In this document: positions 15,754-24,927 of the stretch, in pieces
How positions within the stretch are numbered: position 1 is the stretch's first letter
Layout of the letters: each line of letters starts with the position of its first letter
Assembly (NCBI GenBank): GCA_945788625.1
Contig: CALZMQ010000034.1
Span: 1 to 38,585, forward strand
Source of the DNA: an uncultured Woeseiaceae bacterium
GTDB taxonomy: Bacteria > Pseudomonadota > Gammaproteobacteria > Steroidobacterales > Woeseiaceae
DNA length: 38,585 bases
Direction: 5' to 3'
The notes under the pieces: model-generated
Told to the model about the DNA's origin: nothing
Database searches by the model: none
What the model saw: the letters and a program-made list of their open reading frames with translations, nothing else
Position numbers and translations under genes: made by a program

Positions 15754-16704
15754 TTACTCGGTCTGGCCGTGGCCGGTTTCGATCAACGACGCGTCATGAC
15801 CCCGCCACCATTCCGACACCGTCTGCGCCGTCGTCTCGTTGACCAGGTAGCCGTACTCCGAGTGCACGTTGAGGTGGCCGTCCAGTCGAAAACAGGTGTA
15901 CACCTCGGCGTCCTCGAGGCTGTTAACGAGGCCGAGTCGCACGACATCTGAATAGTCGTTCGCGAGAGTGGGGTCGATCGCCGTAAGGTCTCCGACAGCC
16001 GCGAGGTTCTTCCAGCGTCGGATGTTGTGCGGATAGCGGCCTGCGCCGCTTGCGGAATGGCCCTGAAGTCGCTCTTGCATGTAACGCTGCCCGAGCGGGC
16101 TGCCCATTGTCAGCAGCAGGTCGACCTTTGCCTGGTCGCGCCGATTGTGCGACATCTCCCACAACGTATCGTAGGAAATAACCGAGCCCATGCTGTGCGC
16201 GATCAGCAGGATCGGGCGATGCGCTTTCGTTGCCGAGCGCAACGGCACTTTGAGCATGCGCCTCGTGTGTTCTGCGATGCCGTTGTCGTTACGCAAGTAG
16301 CGGCGCAGATCGCGAAGATGTACCTCGGTCCGTTCGCTGGCCAGGTGCGGGATGAGAAAAGGCAACCGGTCGCCCAGATGGTAAAGCCAGCGAGTGAAGC
16401 GCCTCTTCCACGAGGTCGCCTCCGCGATATCCTGACTGCTGGCGTGCTGCTGCTCGATAACGGCGTCTATCGCCGCGGCGTCGATGCCGATATCGCGGTG
16501 CTCACGGTAAAAATCATAGGTCCACGAGACGATATCGAATGCGCCGGGCGTTGCGCTAATCGCCTCTGCGACTCCCTTGTCGACGCGCTCGACACCGGCG
16601 AGCAGGCAACGCAACAACGCCTCCCTGTGCATCTCCGGCTCCGGTTTAGGAAGCAGGCCGGGCACATAGATGATTGAGGGGTGTGCGACGCCTGTCTGGG
16701 TCAC
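15754..16704 (-). CDS. Alpha/beta hydrolase family protein
   Basis: About 316 residues from a GTG at 16704 whose bases overlap the TGA of the upstream HAD gene (GTGA). The frame continues upstream to 16770, but that part is antisense to other coding sequence and is not used. IIYVPGLLPK near the start is the first strand and oxyanion loop of the fold; LLIAHSMGSVISYDTLW (nucleophile Ser near 171) is the GxSxG-type elbow. DPTLANDYSDVV and HLNVHSEYGYL near the end could supply the acid and His. There is no signal peptide, so it is cytoplasmic. The specific ester or amide substrate is unknown. It is translationally coupled to a small-molecule phosphatase homologue. Confidence 0.75.
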   Translation of the reverse strand: MTQTGVAHPSIIYVPGLLPKPEPEMHREALLRCLLAGVERVDKGVAEAISATPGAFDIVSWTYDFYREHRDIGIDAAAIDAVIEQQHASSQDIAEATSWKRRFTRWLYHLGDRLPFLIPHLASERTEVHLRDLRRYLRNDNGIAEHTRRMLKVPLRSATKAHRPILLIAHSMGSVISYDTLWEMSHNRRDQAKVDLLLTMGSPLGQRYMQERLQGHSASGAGRYPHNIRRWKNLAAVGDLTAIDPTLANDYSDVVRLGLVNSLEDAEVYTCFRLDGHLNVHSEYGYLVNETTAQTVSEWWRGHDASLIETGHGQTE

Positions 16705-17381
16705 AGCAGGTCCCGCAGTTCGCCGATGTGCTGCACCTCGCCGTGCGGGGGCGGGTACTCGCCAGGCCAATCGTCGCCGTTGCGGTTAACCCAGACGGCC
16801 CAGAGGCCGGCATCCCGGGCACCGTGGACGTCGCACAACGGATGATCGCCGACATGCAGTGTCTGCCGAGCGCTCGCACCGCCCGCCTTCACGGCCGCGT
16901 CGAAAATCGGCCGCTCGGGCTTGGCTGCCCCGGCCGTCGCCGCCGACACGACTTCATCGAACAGGTCGCGAATTCCGATCCTCTCGAGGTCGGCGTTGCC
17001 ATTGGTGACCGCCACCAGCACGAACCGCTCTCGCAGCGAATTCAGCGCAGGACGAACTTCCGGAAACAGCGTTACGTCGTTACGCGCCTCATTGAAGACG
17101 TCGAACGCGTCATCGACGAAGGAGTCATCGTAACCGGCGGCTTCGCCAATGCGCGTGAGCACCGTGCGGCGCAGGAACGTAAGGTCATGCAGGCGATCCC
17201 GATATTCGTCGACGACCTCTGCGCGAATACTCCGGACACCGTCGGGGTCGAACAATTCAGTGATACGCGGGTAGTGCTGTCCCAACCAGGCGTAAAGTTT
17301 CGTCTCGGCGCGCTTTATAACGGGGTGAATCTCCCAAAGCGTGTCGTCAAGATCGAGAGTTATAGTTTGAATATCGTTCAC
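16701..17381 (-). CDS. HAD-family phosphatase, YigB-like
   Basis: A 226-residue HAD subfamily IA hydrolase. Motif I is LDLDDTLWE (Asp10 nucleophile, Asp12 acid), motif II is VAVTNGNAD, motif III Lys is in AGAAKPERPIF, and motif IV is LHVGDHPLCDVHGARDAGLWAVWVNR. The DDTL...PVI.R start and the VTNGNA motif resemble YigB, which dephosphorylates the riboflavin intermediate 5-amino-6-(5-phospho-D-ribitylamino)uracil. That function is possible but not proven here. The gene is divergent from gloA, with a 63-base gap, and overlaps the alpha/beta hydrolase downstream. Confidence 0.85.
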   Translation of the reverse strand: MNDIQTITLDLDDTLWEIHPVIKRAETKLYAWLGQHYPRITELFDPDGVRSIRAEVVDEYRDRLHDLTFLRRTVLTRIGEAAGYDDSFVDDAFDVFNEARNDVTLFPEVRPALNSLRERFVLVAVTNGNADLERIGIRDLFDEVVSAATAGAAKPERPIFDAAVKAGGASARQTLHVGDHPLCDVHGARDAGLWAVWVNRNGDDWPGEYPPPHGEVQHIGELRDLL

Positions 17382-17444
17382 GAGTTGCCCACGATGCGCT
17401 GATCGACGACCATTGTGAGGTCAAGGCCAACGCGGAGCAAGGCG

Positions 17445-17864
17445 ATGAAATACCTGCACACCATGGTGCGTGTCACCGACGTGGAAAAGTCACTGGAGTT
17501 TTACCGTGACCATCTCGGCCTCACCGAGCTCCGCCGCCATGACAATGAGCAGGGGCGATTTACGCTGATATTTCTCGCCGCACCCGGCGACGAACAGGCG
17601 CAGGTGGAACTCACCCATAACTGGGTCCCCGAGGAGTACGGCGAAGGACGTAACTTCGGCCACCTGGCCTACGAGGTCGACGACATATACGAGCTGTGCA
17701 GCAGATTGATGGACGCCGGTGTAACCATCAACCGACCGCCGCGCGATGGCCGCATGGCTTTCGTCCGCTCACCGGACGGCATTTCTATCGAATTGCTGCA
17801 GAAAGGCGATGCCCTGCCCTCGGCGGAGCCGTGGGCGTCCATGCCCAGCGTCGGTCACTGGTAA
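17445..17864 (+). CDS. gloA: Lactoylglutathione lyase (glyoxalase I)
   Basis: A 139-residue protein of the Ni2+-type bacterial GloA group. It converts the hemithioacetal of methylglyoxal and glutathione to S-lactoylglutathione in the cytoplasm. Metal ligands are at the expected places: His5 (MKYLHTMVRV), Glu55 (QVELTHNW), His73 (NFGHLAYEV) and Glu116 (ISIELLQKG). The FYRDHLGLTELRR and SPDGISIELL stretches are typical. The ATG at 17445 is chosen over the upstream frame start at 17415, because it begins exactly with the family N-terminus and has GGAG upstream. It is convergent with the bat operon, with a 14-base gap and no clear terminator. Confidence 0.94.
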   Translation: MKYLHTMVRVTDVEKSLEFYRDHLGLTELRRHDNEQGRFTLIFLAAPGDEQAQVELTHNWVPEEYGEGRNFGHLAYEVDDIYELCSRLMDAGVTINRPPRDGRMAFVRSPDGISIELLQKGDALPSAEPWASMPSVGHW

Positions 17865-17878
17865 TCAGGCGGCCGGGG

Positions 17879-19567
17879 CTACGAGGCTGGCGCCAACGGC
17901 GGCAGCAGGTCGCTTTCGCCGCTGCGGTCGCCGGCATCGAGAACGGCGAAAGACCGCAGCGACGCGGCCAGTGCGGTACCGTCCCAGTCGCGGCTACCCG
18001 GTCCGTAACTGACCTGCGACAATCGCCGCAGCTCGTCGGACAACGGCGCAGACACGCGGCGTGACAGACCGCCAATACTGCGAGGCGCGTCGCCGGGCCA
18101 TTGGAGGCGGGCCCACTCCAGCAAAGCGGAGCGTACTGCGGCGCCGTCTCCGGCCAGTGCCGCCTTGCGCGCCGTTTTCAGGAACCGGGCCTGCTGCTTG
18201 TAGATTGGCAGGGGCTGCGGCTCTTTTGGTTCGCGCCTGGTGTCCCGCGAGGTCCACCACCAGGCGAACACCGTTAACAACCAGATACCGGCGAGCAGCT
18301 GGCTCACGCGCCGCCAGAATCCGTCCGGCATCAATTGCGGTTCGTCCTCAGGGACCGCCAGAACAAGCTCCTCGGCCACGGGTTCGGCCACGGGCCCGGT
18401 GACCACGGGCTCATCGAGTGCCTTGACGGTGATCGTGCGCGCAGGCAACGTCGCCACGCGCCAATCGCCGGCCTCGATGTCCCACCAGGGAATCGCCAGT
18501 TCCGGCAATTCGATGACGCCGCCGTCGACGCCAATGATCGCGTACTGGTCTTTCCTGATGCCGCGAATACCGTCCGCTTCGATACTGCGACGCAGCTCCG
18601 GCTTGTCGGCGTAGACATTCAGCCCTGCAACCTCGGGCGGCTCGATGGCAGGAATCTGCGTTTCGATCTGGCCCAGTGCGCTCAGCGTGACGTGCCGCGT
18701 AACCGGCTCACCCGCAGTCATCCTGTCCGGGTCGCGCGACCATTCCTCGCTGATCGTGACATCGCGCGCCGGCAACCACGCCGCATCGGGATAATCGGCG
18801 GGCGCCGGCGGAATCGGCAGCACAGTTACGGTGTGCGCATCCGACTCGAATACCTTGCGGCCGGTAATGCGGCCACCGCGCAATACCCGTGCCTCGAAAC
18901 GCGCCGGCGAAATCGATATCTCGCCACTCTCCTGCGGGTAGATTGCAATGACACGTTCCACTACGTTGTACGCCTTGCCGTTGAGGATCGCTTCGTAGCT
19001 GCGTTCCTCCCCTGCAAGCTCGACGAGCACCTCGGCGCCGCTGATTGTGGGTTCGCGCAAGGCCGGTTGCCGCGTGGCGACCGCACGATAGACTTTGATG
19101 CGATAAAGAATCTGAGCCTGCACGAACGCCTCGCCCTGATCGACCTCGCTGGTGACGAAAACGTCTGCCTCACCCGGGGGTTCGTTGGACGGTTCGTTGA
19201 CGACAATCTTCAAGGGCTTGCTTTGCTCTGTGCCGATCGTTATGGGTGGAATCTGTTGTTCGCCCGTGCTCTTCGGCATGAGCGCAATCGACCACGTCCG
19301 GCTGCGGCGAATCTCACCGCTGAAAATAGACGTGTTGCTGAGCTGGCTGATTTGTCCTACGTAGAATTCGTCTTCCAGCACCGTAAGGTCGGGCTCCGCG
19401 TCGATATCGGTATCGACGACGATCTCCAGCAGGAACGACTCGTTCAGATCGACGGACGGACGGTCGACGCGCACTGTGACGGCCGCCGTTGCTGCCGACG
19501 TTGCCAGCAGACAAACGAAAAGCGCCAGTGCCGCATCGCGAAGTAAGGTGTTGCCTTTCTTTACCAC
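17879..19567 (-). CDS. batD: BatD-like oxygen-tolerance protein
   Basis: A 562-residue exported membrane protein. The signal peptide is (M)VKKGNTLLRDAALALFVCLLATSAATAA. Repeated beta-sandwich modules follow (VTVRVDRPSVDLNESFLLEI, PPITIGTEQSKPLKI, EVLVELAGEERSYEAILNGKAY, ARVLRGGRITGRKVF). A single transmembrane helix near 415-435 (LLAGIWLLTVFAWWW) precedes a cytoplasmic helical tail. This is the BatD architecture. The start is GTG at 19567, overlapping the stop of the BatB/BatC fusion by 7 bases. It is the last gene of the MoxR-Bat operon. Bat proteins are linked to aerotolerance and envelope integrity in Bacteroides and Leptospira; the exact role is unsettled. Confidence 0.88.
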   Translation of the reverse strand: MVKKGNTLLRDAALALFVCLLATSAATAAVTVRVDRPSVDLNESFLLEIVVDTDIDAEPDLTVLEDEFYVGQISQLSNTSIFSGEIRRSRTWSIALMPKSTGEQQIPPITIGTEQSKPLKIVVNEPSNEPPGEADVFVTSEVDQGEAFVQAQILYRIKVYRAVATRQPALREPTISGAEVLVELAGEERSYEAILNGKAYNVVERVIAIYPQESGEISISPARFEARVLRGGRITGRKVFESDAHTVTVLPIPPAPADYPDAAWLPARDVTISEEWSRDPDRMTAGEPVTRHVTLSALGQIETQIPAIEPPEVAGLNVYADKPELRRSIEADGIRGIRKDQYAIIGVDGGVIELPELAIPWWDIEAGDWRVATLPARTITVKALDEPVVTGPVAEPVAEELVLAVPEDEPQLMPDGFWRRVSQLLAGIWLLTVFAWWWTSRDTRREPKEPQPLPIYKQQARFLKTARKAALAGDGAAVRSALLEWARLQWPGDAPRSIGGLSRRVSAPLSDELRRLSQVSYGPGSRDWDGTALAASLRSFAVLDAGDRSGESDLLPPLAPAS

Positions 19568-21363
19568 GGTTGTACCTCGTCATCGGGCCAGACGGAGTTG
19601 CCGTCCTGGTCTTTACCCGAGCGTTGATATTGATGGCGGAACTTGCGGCGCAGCAGACCGCCCGGATCATCGGGAATTCGGCGCAGCCATTGCTCCATCG
19701 CCTGTTGCTGTTCCTGTTGCTGCCGCAGTTCCCGCAGTTCCGCTTCCGACATCTGCTGCGGCTGCTCGCCGGCTTGCGCCTCTTCCGCAGCTCGTTGCAA
19801 TTCCTGTTGCAGGGCCTCGAGGTCGTCCTCGCTCGTGTCCTCGTCGCCACGTTGCGGTGAGTCGCCCTCCTCGGGTTGACCCTGGGCATCCGACGAACCC
19901 TCGCTGCCTTGCTGGTCCGACTGGCTTTCAGAGTCCGATTGCTGGCCTTCGCCGCCTTGGTTCTCGGTCGATTGCTGATCGTCGCCCTGGCTCTCCTGCT
20001 GCTGTTGTTGTTGCTCCTTGAGGCTTTTCACGAGATCCAGGTTGTACTGGGCGTCGTCGTTGCCAGGCTCCACCTCCAGGACCTGCTCATAGGCATCGAT
20101 GGCGGCGTCCAGTTCGTCCTGCATGGCGAGTGCGTTGCCGAGGTTATAGAGATTCCGTGTATCGCCTTTTTCAGCAAATTCCGCGGCACTGGCGGCGAAG
20201 TCGCCGGCACGATATCGCGCGACTGCGCGCCATTCGGTGTCCTGGAACAACTCGACCGCATCGGCCGGACTGCCTTCCTGGAGTCGCCGGCTTGCCTGCT
20301 GGTCCTTGTTGCGCCACAAGTCGTCCCAGAGCGATGCCTGCGCGGGCTCCGTGATGGGCAATACGACGACCAGCAACAACAGGACCCAGCCGCGCCGGAA
20401 TGCCAATGCGGCGAGCGGCAGCAACAGGAGCAACAGCCAGGGACCCTCTTCCTGCCATCGATCGGTTGCCATCCACTCGTCGGACGCCGCGGCCGCCGCC
20501 ATTTCGCCCGACAACAGGCTATCGAGATCGCGGTCGTCGGCGGTCAACACAGCGAAACGACCGCCGCCGGCCGAGGACAGGGATCGCAGGGAGCTCTCCT
20601 CCAGACGCGGTACGGCAATCCTGCCGCGGTTGTCCGTGACGAAGCCGCCCGACACCCGCGGTATGGGCGCGCCGTCGCGGGTGCCTACGGCGAGTACCGA
20701 CAACGAGTAACCGGCCGCGCGGAGATCGCGCGCCTCCTGTTCCGCGTCCGGCGAGGAACCGCCGTCCGTGATCAGCAGCACCTCGCCGATGCCGGCACCG
20801 GCCTGGTCCAGCAGCGCTTGTCCTTTACGGATCGCGGAGACCGGCGAACTTCCGCGGCTCGGCATGATGTCCGTACTGAGACTGTTGACGAGCGCCGCAA
20901 CCGTATCCGTGTCCGTCGTCAAGGGCGTGACCGTGAACGCATTGCCGGAGTAAACGACCAGAGCGGTCTGTCCGCTCTTGCGCCTTTCGAGTATGTCGAG
21001 GATTTTCAAGCGTGCGCGAGCCAGGCGGCTCGGCGAAATATCCTGTGCGTCCATCGAGCGCGAGAGGTCCAGCGCGATTACCAGCGCCTGTTCCGCGCGA
21101 AACACGGGTTGTTCAATGCGCTTCCAGGCCGGTCCGGCCAACGCGACCGCGGCGAGTACACCGCCGAGCGCCAGTAGCCACCAGCGGTAATCCGCGCCAC
21201 GACCGGGTGCTCGCGACAATACGAACGGCATCAATGCCGGGTCCACCACGCGCTGCCAATTGCCCGAATCGAGCCGGGCGCGACCGAGGATAATCGCGGC
21301 ACCTATCACGAGCGGCACGGCGAACAGCCATTCGGGACGCAACCAGTGGAAGTCAGCCGGCAT
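19561..21363 (-). CDS. BatB-BatC fusion: VWA domain plus TPR membrane protein
   Basis: A 600-residue protein. Two N-terminal membrane helices (about 12-28 and 61-78) flank the inner membrane entry. A von Willebrand A domain follows, with MIDAS DLSRSMDAQ (Asp99, Ser101, Ser103) and LLITDGGSS. Then come two more helices (about 309-345), a TPR region (about 355-460; RNLYNLGNALAMQDELDAAIDAYEQVLEVEPGNDDAQYNL) and a long Gln/Glu/Ser/Asp-rich low-complexity segment (about 465-560), ending in basic residues. In other bacteria batB and batC are separate genes, and the fusion is seen in several gammaproteobacteria. It overlaps batA by 11 bases and batD by 7. Confidence 0.9.
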   Translation of the reverse strand: MPADFHWLRPEWLFAVPLVIGAAIILGRARLDSGNWQRVVDPALMPFVLSRAPGRGADYRWWLLALGGVLAAVALAGPAWKRIEQPVFRAEQALVIALDLSRSMDAQDISPSRLARARLKILDILERRKSGQTALVVYSGNAFTVTPLTTDTDTVAALVNSLSTDIMPSRGSSPVSAIRKGQALLDQAGAGIGEVLLITDGGSSPDAEQEARDLRAAGYSLSVLAVGTRDGAPIPRVSGGFVTDNRGRIAVPRLEESSLRSLSSAGGGRFAVLTADDRDLDSLLSGEMAAAAASDEWMATDRWQEEGPWLLLLLLPLAALAFRRGWVLLLLVVVLPITEPAQASLWDDLWRNKDQQASRRLQEGSPADAVELFQDTEWRAVARYRAGDFAASAAEFAEKGDTRNLYNLGNALAMQDELDAAIDAYEQVLEVEPGNDDAQYNLDLVKSLKEQQQQQQESQGDDQQSTENQGGEGQQSDSESQSDQQGSEGSSDAQGQPEEGDSPQRGDEDTSEDDLEALQQELQRAAEEAQAGEQPQQMSEAELRELRQQQEQQQAMEQWLRRIPDDPGGLLRRKFRHQYQRSGKDQDGNSVWPDDEVQPW

Positions 21364-22384
21364 TTGCCACCTCCCTCTTGCGCGCCAGCACCAATCGCTG
21401 CAACACGCCGATAAAGGTCATAAGCGCGACCAGCACAAACGCACCGCCCAGCGGCCAGTAATACAGTGACTTGACAGGCCTGAAACCGGATTCCGGTTCC
21501 TCGACGGGCTCGAGTTCGTCGACCAGGCGGTAGATTTCCTGCAGGCTGGCCGTATCGGTCGCGCGGAAATAGCGCCCACCCGTCAGCTCCGCAATCTGCG
21601 TGAGCGTTTCCTCGTCGAGGTCGGCTGACGGGTTGATGCGGCGGCGGCCGCCCACCAGCGACGACACCTCCATTTGCTCGGCACCGATACCGATCGTGTA
21701 GATTCTCAGGCCGACCTGGCTGGCGAGCTCTGCCGCCTTGACGGGTGCCACTTCGCCCGCGGTATTAGCACCGTCCGTAAGCAGCACGAGCACCTGGTCG
21801 CCTTCGTCGTCCGTCTGTTCGTGCACGCGACGCACGGCCAGTGTGATCGCGTCTCCAATGGCGGTCTTCTCGCCGGCAAGGCCGATGAATGCTTCCAACA
21901 GGAGGATCTTGACGGTCTCGCGGTCGAGCGTCAGCGGTACCTGCAGGTAGGCGCGCTCGCCGAACAGGATCAGGCCGATCCGGTCGCCCTCGCGCCGGGA
22001 TATGAAGTCGCTCGCGACCGCCTTGGTGGCGGTGAGCCGGTCGACCCGGCGACTGCCGAGCGCGAAGTCCTTCTGGTCCATGCTGCCCGACAGATCGACC
22101 GCGAGCATCAGGTTGCGGCCCGACACCGGCACATCCAGCTCGTCGCCGATGCGTTCCGGCCGTGCTGCCGCAAGCACGAGCAGCAACCACGCAATGACAG
22201 CAACCCAGAAACGCCAGTTCAGCAGCTGTTCGGTATCGGAGCGACGCTCAAGCGCCGCGAAACTGCGCAGCGACGGTACCCGCAGGCCTGCCTCCGACAA
22301 GCCGCGGGCCGCCGGCAGCACGGCACGCAGGACCCATGGCAGGGGCAATGCGAGCAACGCCCATGGCCACGCCAGCGACCACAT
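21353..22384 (-). CDS. batA: BatA-like VWA-domain membrane protein
   Basis: A 343-residue protein. N-terminal helices are at about 5-20 and 59-73, and the VWA domain has MIDAS DLSGSMDQ (Asp97, Ser99, Ser101) and VLVLLTDGANTAGEVAP. GGRYFRATDTASLQEIYRLVDELEP is the typical Bat C-terminal stretch before a last membrane helix. The ATG at 22384 overlaps the stop of the DUF4381 gene (TGATG); the longer frame to 22552 is antisense-type sequence and discarded. It probably assembles with the BatB-BatC fusion and BatD in the inner membrane, with the VWA domains facing the periplasm or cytoplasm depending on topology. Confidence 0.92.
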   Translation of the reverse strand: MWSLAWPWALLALPLPWVLRAVLPAARGLSEAGLRVPSLRSFAALERRSDTEQLLNWRFWVAVIAWLLLVLAAARPERIGDELDVPVSGRNLMLAVDLSGSMDQKDFALGSRRVDRLTATKAVASDFISRREGDRIGLILFGERAYLQVPLTLDRETVKILLLEAFIGLAGEKTAIGDAITLAVRRVHEQTDDEGDQVLVLLTDGANTAGEVAPVKAAELASQVGLRIYTIGIGAEQMEVSSLVGGRRRINPSADLDEETLTQIAELTGGRYFRATDTASLQEIYRLVDELEPVEEPESGFRPVKSLYYWPLGGAFVLVALMTFIGVLQRLVLARKREVANAG

Positions 22385-22875
22385 CAGGCCGTTCCCTTCA
22401 AAGGTTCGCGCAGGCGCATGCGCACTGCCGACAACAGCGCGTCCACGTCGACGTCGGAGAAATCGCCGCGCGGATTTCGATACGGAAGCTGCAGCAGGCT
22501 CTTGCCGCCCTCGGTGTAGAAATACGCCAGCGGCATGCCGCGGTCCAGCCATTCCAGCCAGGCATCGCCGGTCAGCCCCGCAACCTCCTGCCGCGGCGCG
22601 TAAGCCAGCATGCAGCGGCGCAGCAGTTCCGACAGCTGTTTGCCAAGTGTGACCACATTGCGGTGTTCAAGGTACTCCTTTTCGTACCGCGCCAGTTCGC
22701 GCAACGCAAAACGGCGCGGCGCGTTCTGCTGCCTGGTCCTGTACGCGCGCCAGAGCCCGTAGCCGGCGGCAACCACCGCAAGGGAGAGAAGCAGCCACCA
22801 GCCGGGCGCGAGCGGCCACCAGCCGATCGGCTCCGGCAGATGCAGGTCTCGCAATGGCAGCTGCGTCTGATCCAT
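22384..22875 (-). CDS. DUF4381 family membrane protein
   Basis: A 163-residue protein. LRDLHLPEPIGWWPLAPGWWLLL is the family hallmark leading into a single transmembrane helix (about 26-43), followed by a basic segment and a helical cytoplasmic domain with LGKQLSELLRRCMLAYAPRQEVAGLTGDAWLEWLD. It occurs between DUF58 and batA in many proteobacterial MoxR operons. Both ends overlap neighbours by one base (TGATG), so translation is tightly coupled. The biochemical role is unknown. Confidence 0.9.
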   Translation of the reverse strand: MDQTQLPLRDLHLPEPIGWWPLAPGWWLLLSLAVVAAGYGLWRAYRTRQQNAPRRFALRELARYEKEYLEHRNVVTLGKQLSELLRRCMLAYAPRQEVAGLTGDAWLEWLDRGMPLAYFYTEGGKSLLQLPYRNPRGDFSDVDVDALLSAVRMRLREPLKGTA

Positions 22876-23819
22876 CAGCGACTCCTCCGCCCAAGCGCCG
22901 TTTGCAGCGTGCTGACCGGATCATCATCGGTGGACATCGGCATGAGGTGTACGCCGTAGCGCTGGCAAAACAGCTCCAGCTCGTGTGTGCGCTCCTCGAA
23001 CGCGTCGTGGTATTCGCGGCGCGCCGCATTCGCGTAGGTATCGATTGCGAGTTCGTCCCTGGGCGATACCAGCCGGTATCGACCGGGCGGCGGCAGATCG
23101 CGCTCCAGCGGATCGTTGAGGAATACGGCGAGTACCTCGTTATGCCGCGCCACGCTCGACAGGTACGACTGCGCCCCGCGCGAGAAGCCGTTGAAGTCGC
23201 TGATGACAACGACCAGGCTGCCCGGCCTTGCAACTCGGCGCAGGGCGGACATGGCCTGCCTGAGCGGCTCATCGCCTGGTGGATTTGAGTGTTCACGCGT
23301 CGGCCAGTCGGGGTGGCCGACGAGTTCGTGAACGAATCGCAACGCCGCCTGCCGCCCAAGTCGTGGCTTCAGTTCACGGTGCGTCGTGTCGCCGAATATC
23401 AGGCCGCCGAGGCGATCGCCGCGATGATGCGCCGCCCACGCGAGTAGCGCCGCCGCGCGACTGGCATTGACCGATTTGAAACAACCCCGGGTCGCAAAGT
23501 GCATGTTGGAGCGAAGATCCACGACGAGCAGTACCGGGCGTTCGCGTTCCTCACGAAACAGCTTGGTGTAAGCCGTCGTACTTCGCGCCGTTACGCGCCA
23601 GTCTATGCTGCGCGGATCGTCGCCGGGCTGGTAAGGACGAGATTCGTCAAACTCCATGCCGCGGCCGCGAAAGTGCGACACATAGGCGCCCGTCTGCAGC
23701 GATTTGACCCGTAAGACATCCAGCGCGATGGCACGTGCCGGCCCGCTCAGGCGGATCAGGCCTGCCTGGCTGACGCTGACCGGCGATGCATTCTCATGAA
23801 GATGATCAAGGCGACGCAC
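22875..23819 (-). CDS. DUF58 protein of MoxR operon
   Basis: About 314 residues. The core motif MEFDESRPYQPGDDPRSIDWRVTARS, followed by YTKLFREERERPVLLVVDLRSNM, is diagnostic for DUF58, a divergent VWA-like fold (VVDLRSNM at the MIDAS position). VVVISDFNGFSRGAQ lies further on. The start is a GTG at 23819 whose G is the last base of the moxR stop (TAGTG). Without it there is no in-frame start before the family region, and the longer frame to 24014 is antisense noise. DUF58 proteins are cytoplasmic partners of MoxR ATPases, possibly substrates or adaptors. Confidence 0.88.
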   Translation of the reverse strand: MRRLDHLHENASPVSVSQAGLIRLSGPARAIALDVLRVKSLQTGAYVSHFRGRGMEFDESRPYQPGDDPRSIDWRVTARSTTAYTKLFREERERPVLLVVDLRSNMHFATRGCFKSVNASRAAALLAWAAHHRGDRLGGLIFGDTTHRELKPRLGRQAALRFVHELVGHPDWPTREHSNPPGDEPLRQAMSALRRVARPGSLVVVISDFNGFSRGAQSYLSSVARHNEVLAVFLNDPLERDLPPPGRYRLVSPRDELAIDTYANAARREYHDAFEERTHELELFCQRYGVHLMPMSTDDDPVSTLQTALGRRSR

Positions 23820-24787
23820 TACGGCACCCCGACACCGTCCAGAACGCCTTTGATCACAGAATCGGAGTCCACGCCGTCGGCCTCGGCCTCGAAACTTAAG
23901 ACCAACCGGTGCCGCAACACGTCGGGCGCTACGGCCTGGATGTCTTCCGGGCCGACGAAGTCGCGGCCGGCGAGCCAGGCATGCGCGCGCGCCGCGCGAT
24001 CGATGCCCATGCATGCACGTGGGCTTGCCCCGTACAACACCTGGCCTTCGAGCTGCGTATCGACCGCGCCCGGGTTCCTGGTCGCAACCACTACATCCAC
24101 GATGTACTGCTCGAGTTCGCCGGCCAGGTACAGGTTCAGGATATCCTGCCGTGCCTGCATGATGGACTGCATGGACAGCAGCTCGGGCGGCTGGAACGCA
24201 TCCCGCTCGCCCTGCTTCGCTTCGTCACGGTTCAATACGAGAATGCGACGCTCGTCCGCCACGCTCGGATACCCGACCTGGACGTGCAGCAGGAAGCGAT
24301 CGAGCTGTGCCTCCGGCAGCGGATACGTACCTTCCTGCTCGATCGGATTCTGCGTCGCCATGACCATGAACAGGTCTTCGAGCGGATAACTCTTGTCACC
24401 CACCGAGATTTGCCGTTCTTCCATCGCTTCGAGCAATGCCGACTGGACCTTCGCCGGTGCGCGATTGATCTCGTCCGCGAGAATCAGGTTATGAAAAAGT
24501 GGACCCTTGCGAAACTCGAACGTACCTTCCTGTGGCCGATAGATATCCGTGCCCGTCAGGTCGGCCGGCAGCAAATCGGGCGTGAATTGCAGGCGATGGA
24601 AATCGCCCTCGATGCTCTCGGCGAGTACCTTGATTGCACGCGTTTTAGCGAGTCCCGGAGCACCCTCGACTAGCAAGTGGCCGTCGCAAAGCAACGCAAT
24701 CAACATCCTGTTGATGAGGTGGGCCTGACCGATGATCAGCCCGCTCGCGTGTGCTTCGAGTTTTTGAAACTGTTCAGCGACGCTCAT
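23819..24787 (-). CDS. MoxR-family AAA+ ATPase
   Basis: A 322-residue AAA_3 ATPase. Walker A is GAPGLAKT (42-49), Walker B is LILADE (101-106) followed by INRAPAKVQSALLEAMEERQ. Sensor 1 is VMATQNPIEQEGTYPLPEAQLDRF, and the lid domain has GASPRACMGIDRAARAHAWL. GGAG precedes the ATG. It is the first gene of a six-gene row in which every junction overlaps (moxR, DUF58, DUF4381, batA, batB-batC, batD). MoxR ATPases act as chaperones that remodel or activate VWA-domain partners, here presumably the Bat proteins. The promoter must lie in 24788-24927, the region shared with the divergent lipoprotein gene; no clear -35/-10 was seen. Confidence 0.95.
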   Translation of the reverse strand: MSVAEQFQKLEAHASGLIIGQAHLINRMLIALLCDGHLLVEGAPGLAKTRAIKVLAESIEGDFHRLQFTPDLLPADLTGTDIYRPQEGTFEFRKGPLFHNLILADEINRAPAKVQSALLEAMEERQISVGDKSYPLEDLFMVMATQNPIEQEGTYPLPEAQLDRFLLHVQVGYPSVADERRILVLNRDEAKQGERDAFQPPELLSMQSIMQARQDILNLYLAGELEQYIVDVVVATRNPGAVDTQLEGQVLYGASPRACMGIDRAARAHAWLAGRDFVGPEDIQAVAPDVLRHRLVLSFEAEADGVDSDSVIKGVLDGVGVP

Positions 24788-24927
24788 TGGGTACTCCGAT
24801 GGAAAATGCAGCCAGCCATTTTAGTGGTGATGCGCGGGCAGGCCAACCGGTCGCAGCCTTTTTTATTCATTATTGAGGCCAGTTCAGTACTATTGGTCCC
24901 ACATCGGACAACGGGTAAGCGAATACA

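Noticed and set aside
19700..20020. CAG/CTG-rich tract considered as a non-coding repeat
   Set aside because: It encodes the Gln/Glu/Ser-rich tail of the BatB-BatC fusion in frame.
18335..21177. Long plus-strand open frames opposite the bat operon (18335-19546, 19876-21177)
   Set aside because: Arg/Gly-rich shadow frames of the recognised batD and batB-batC genes; no domain, signal or ribosome binding site.
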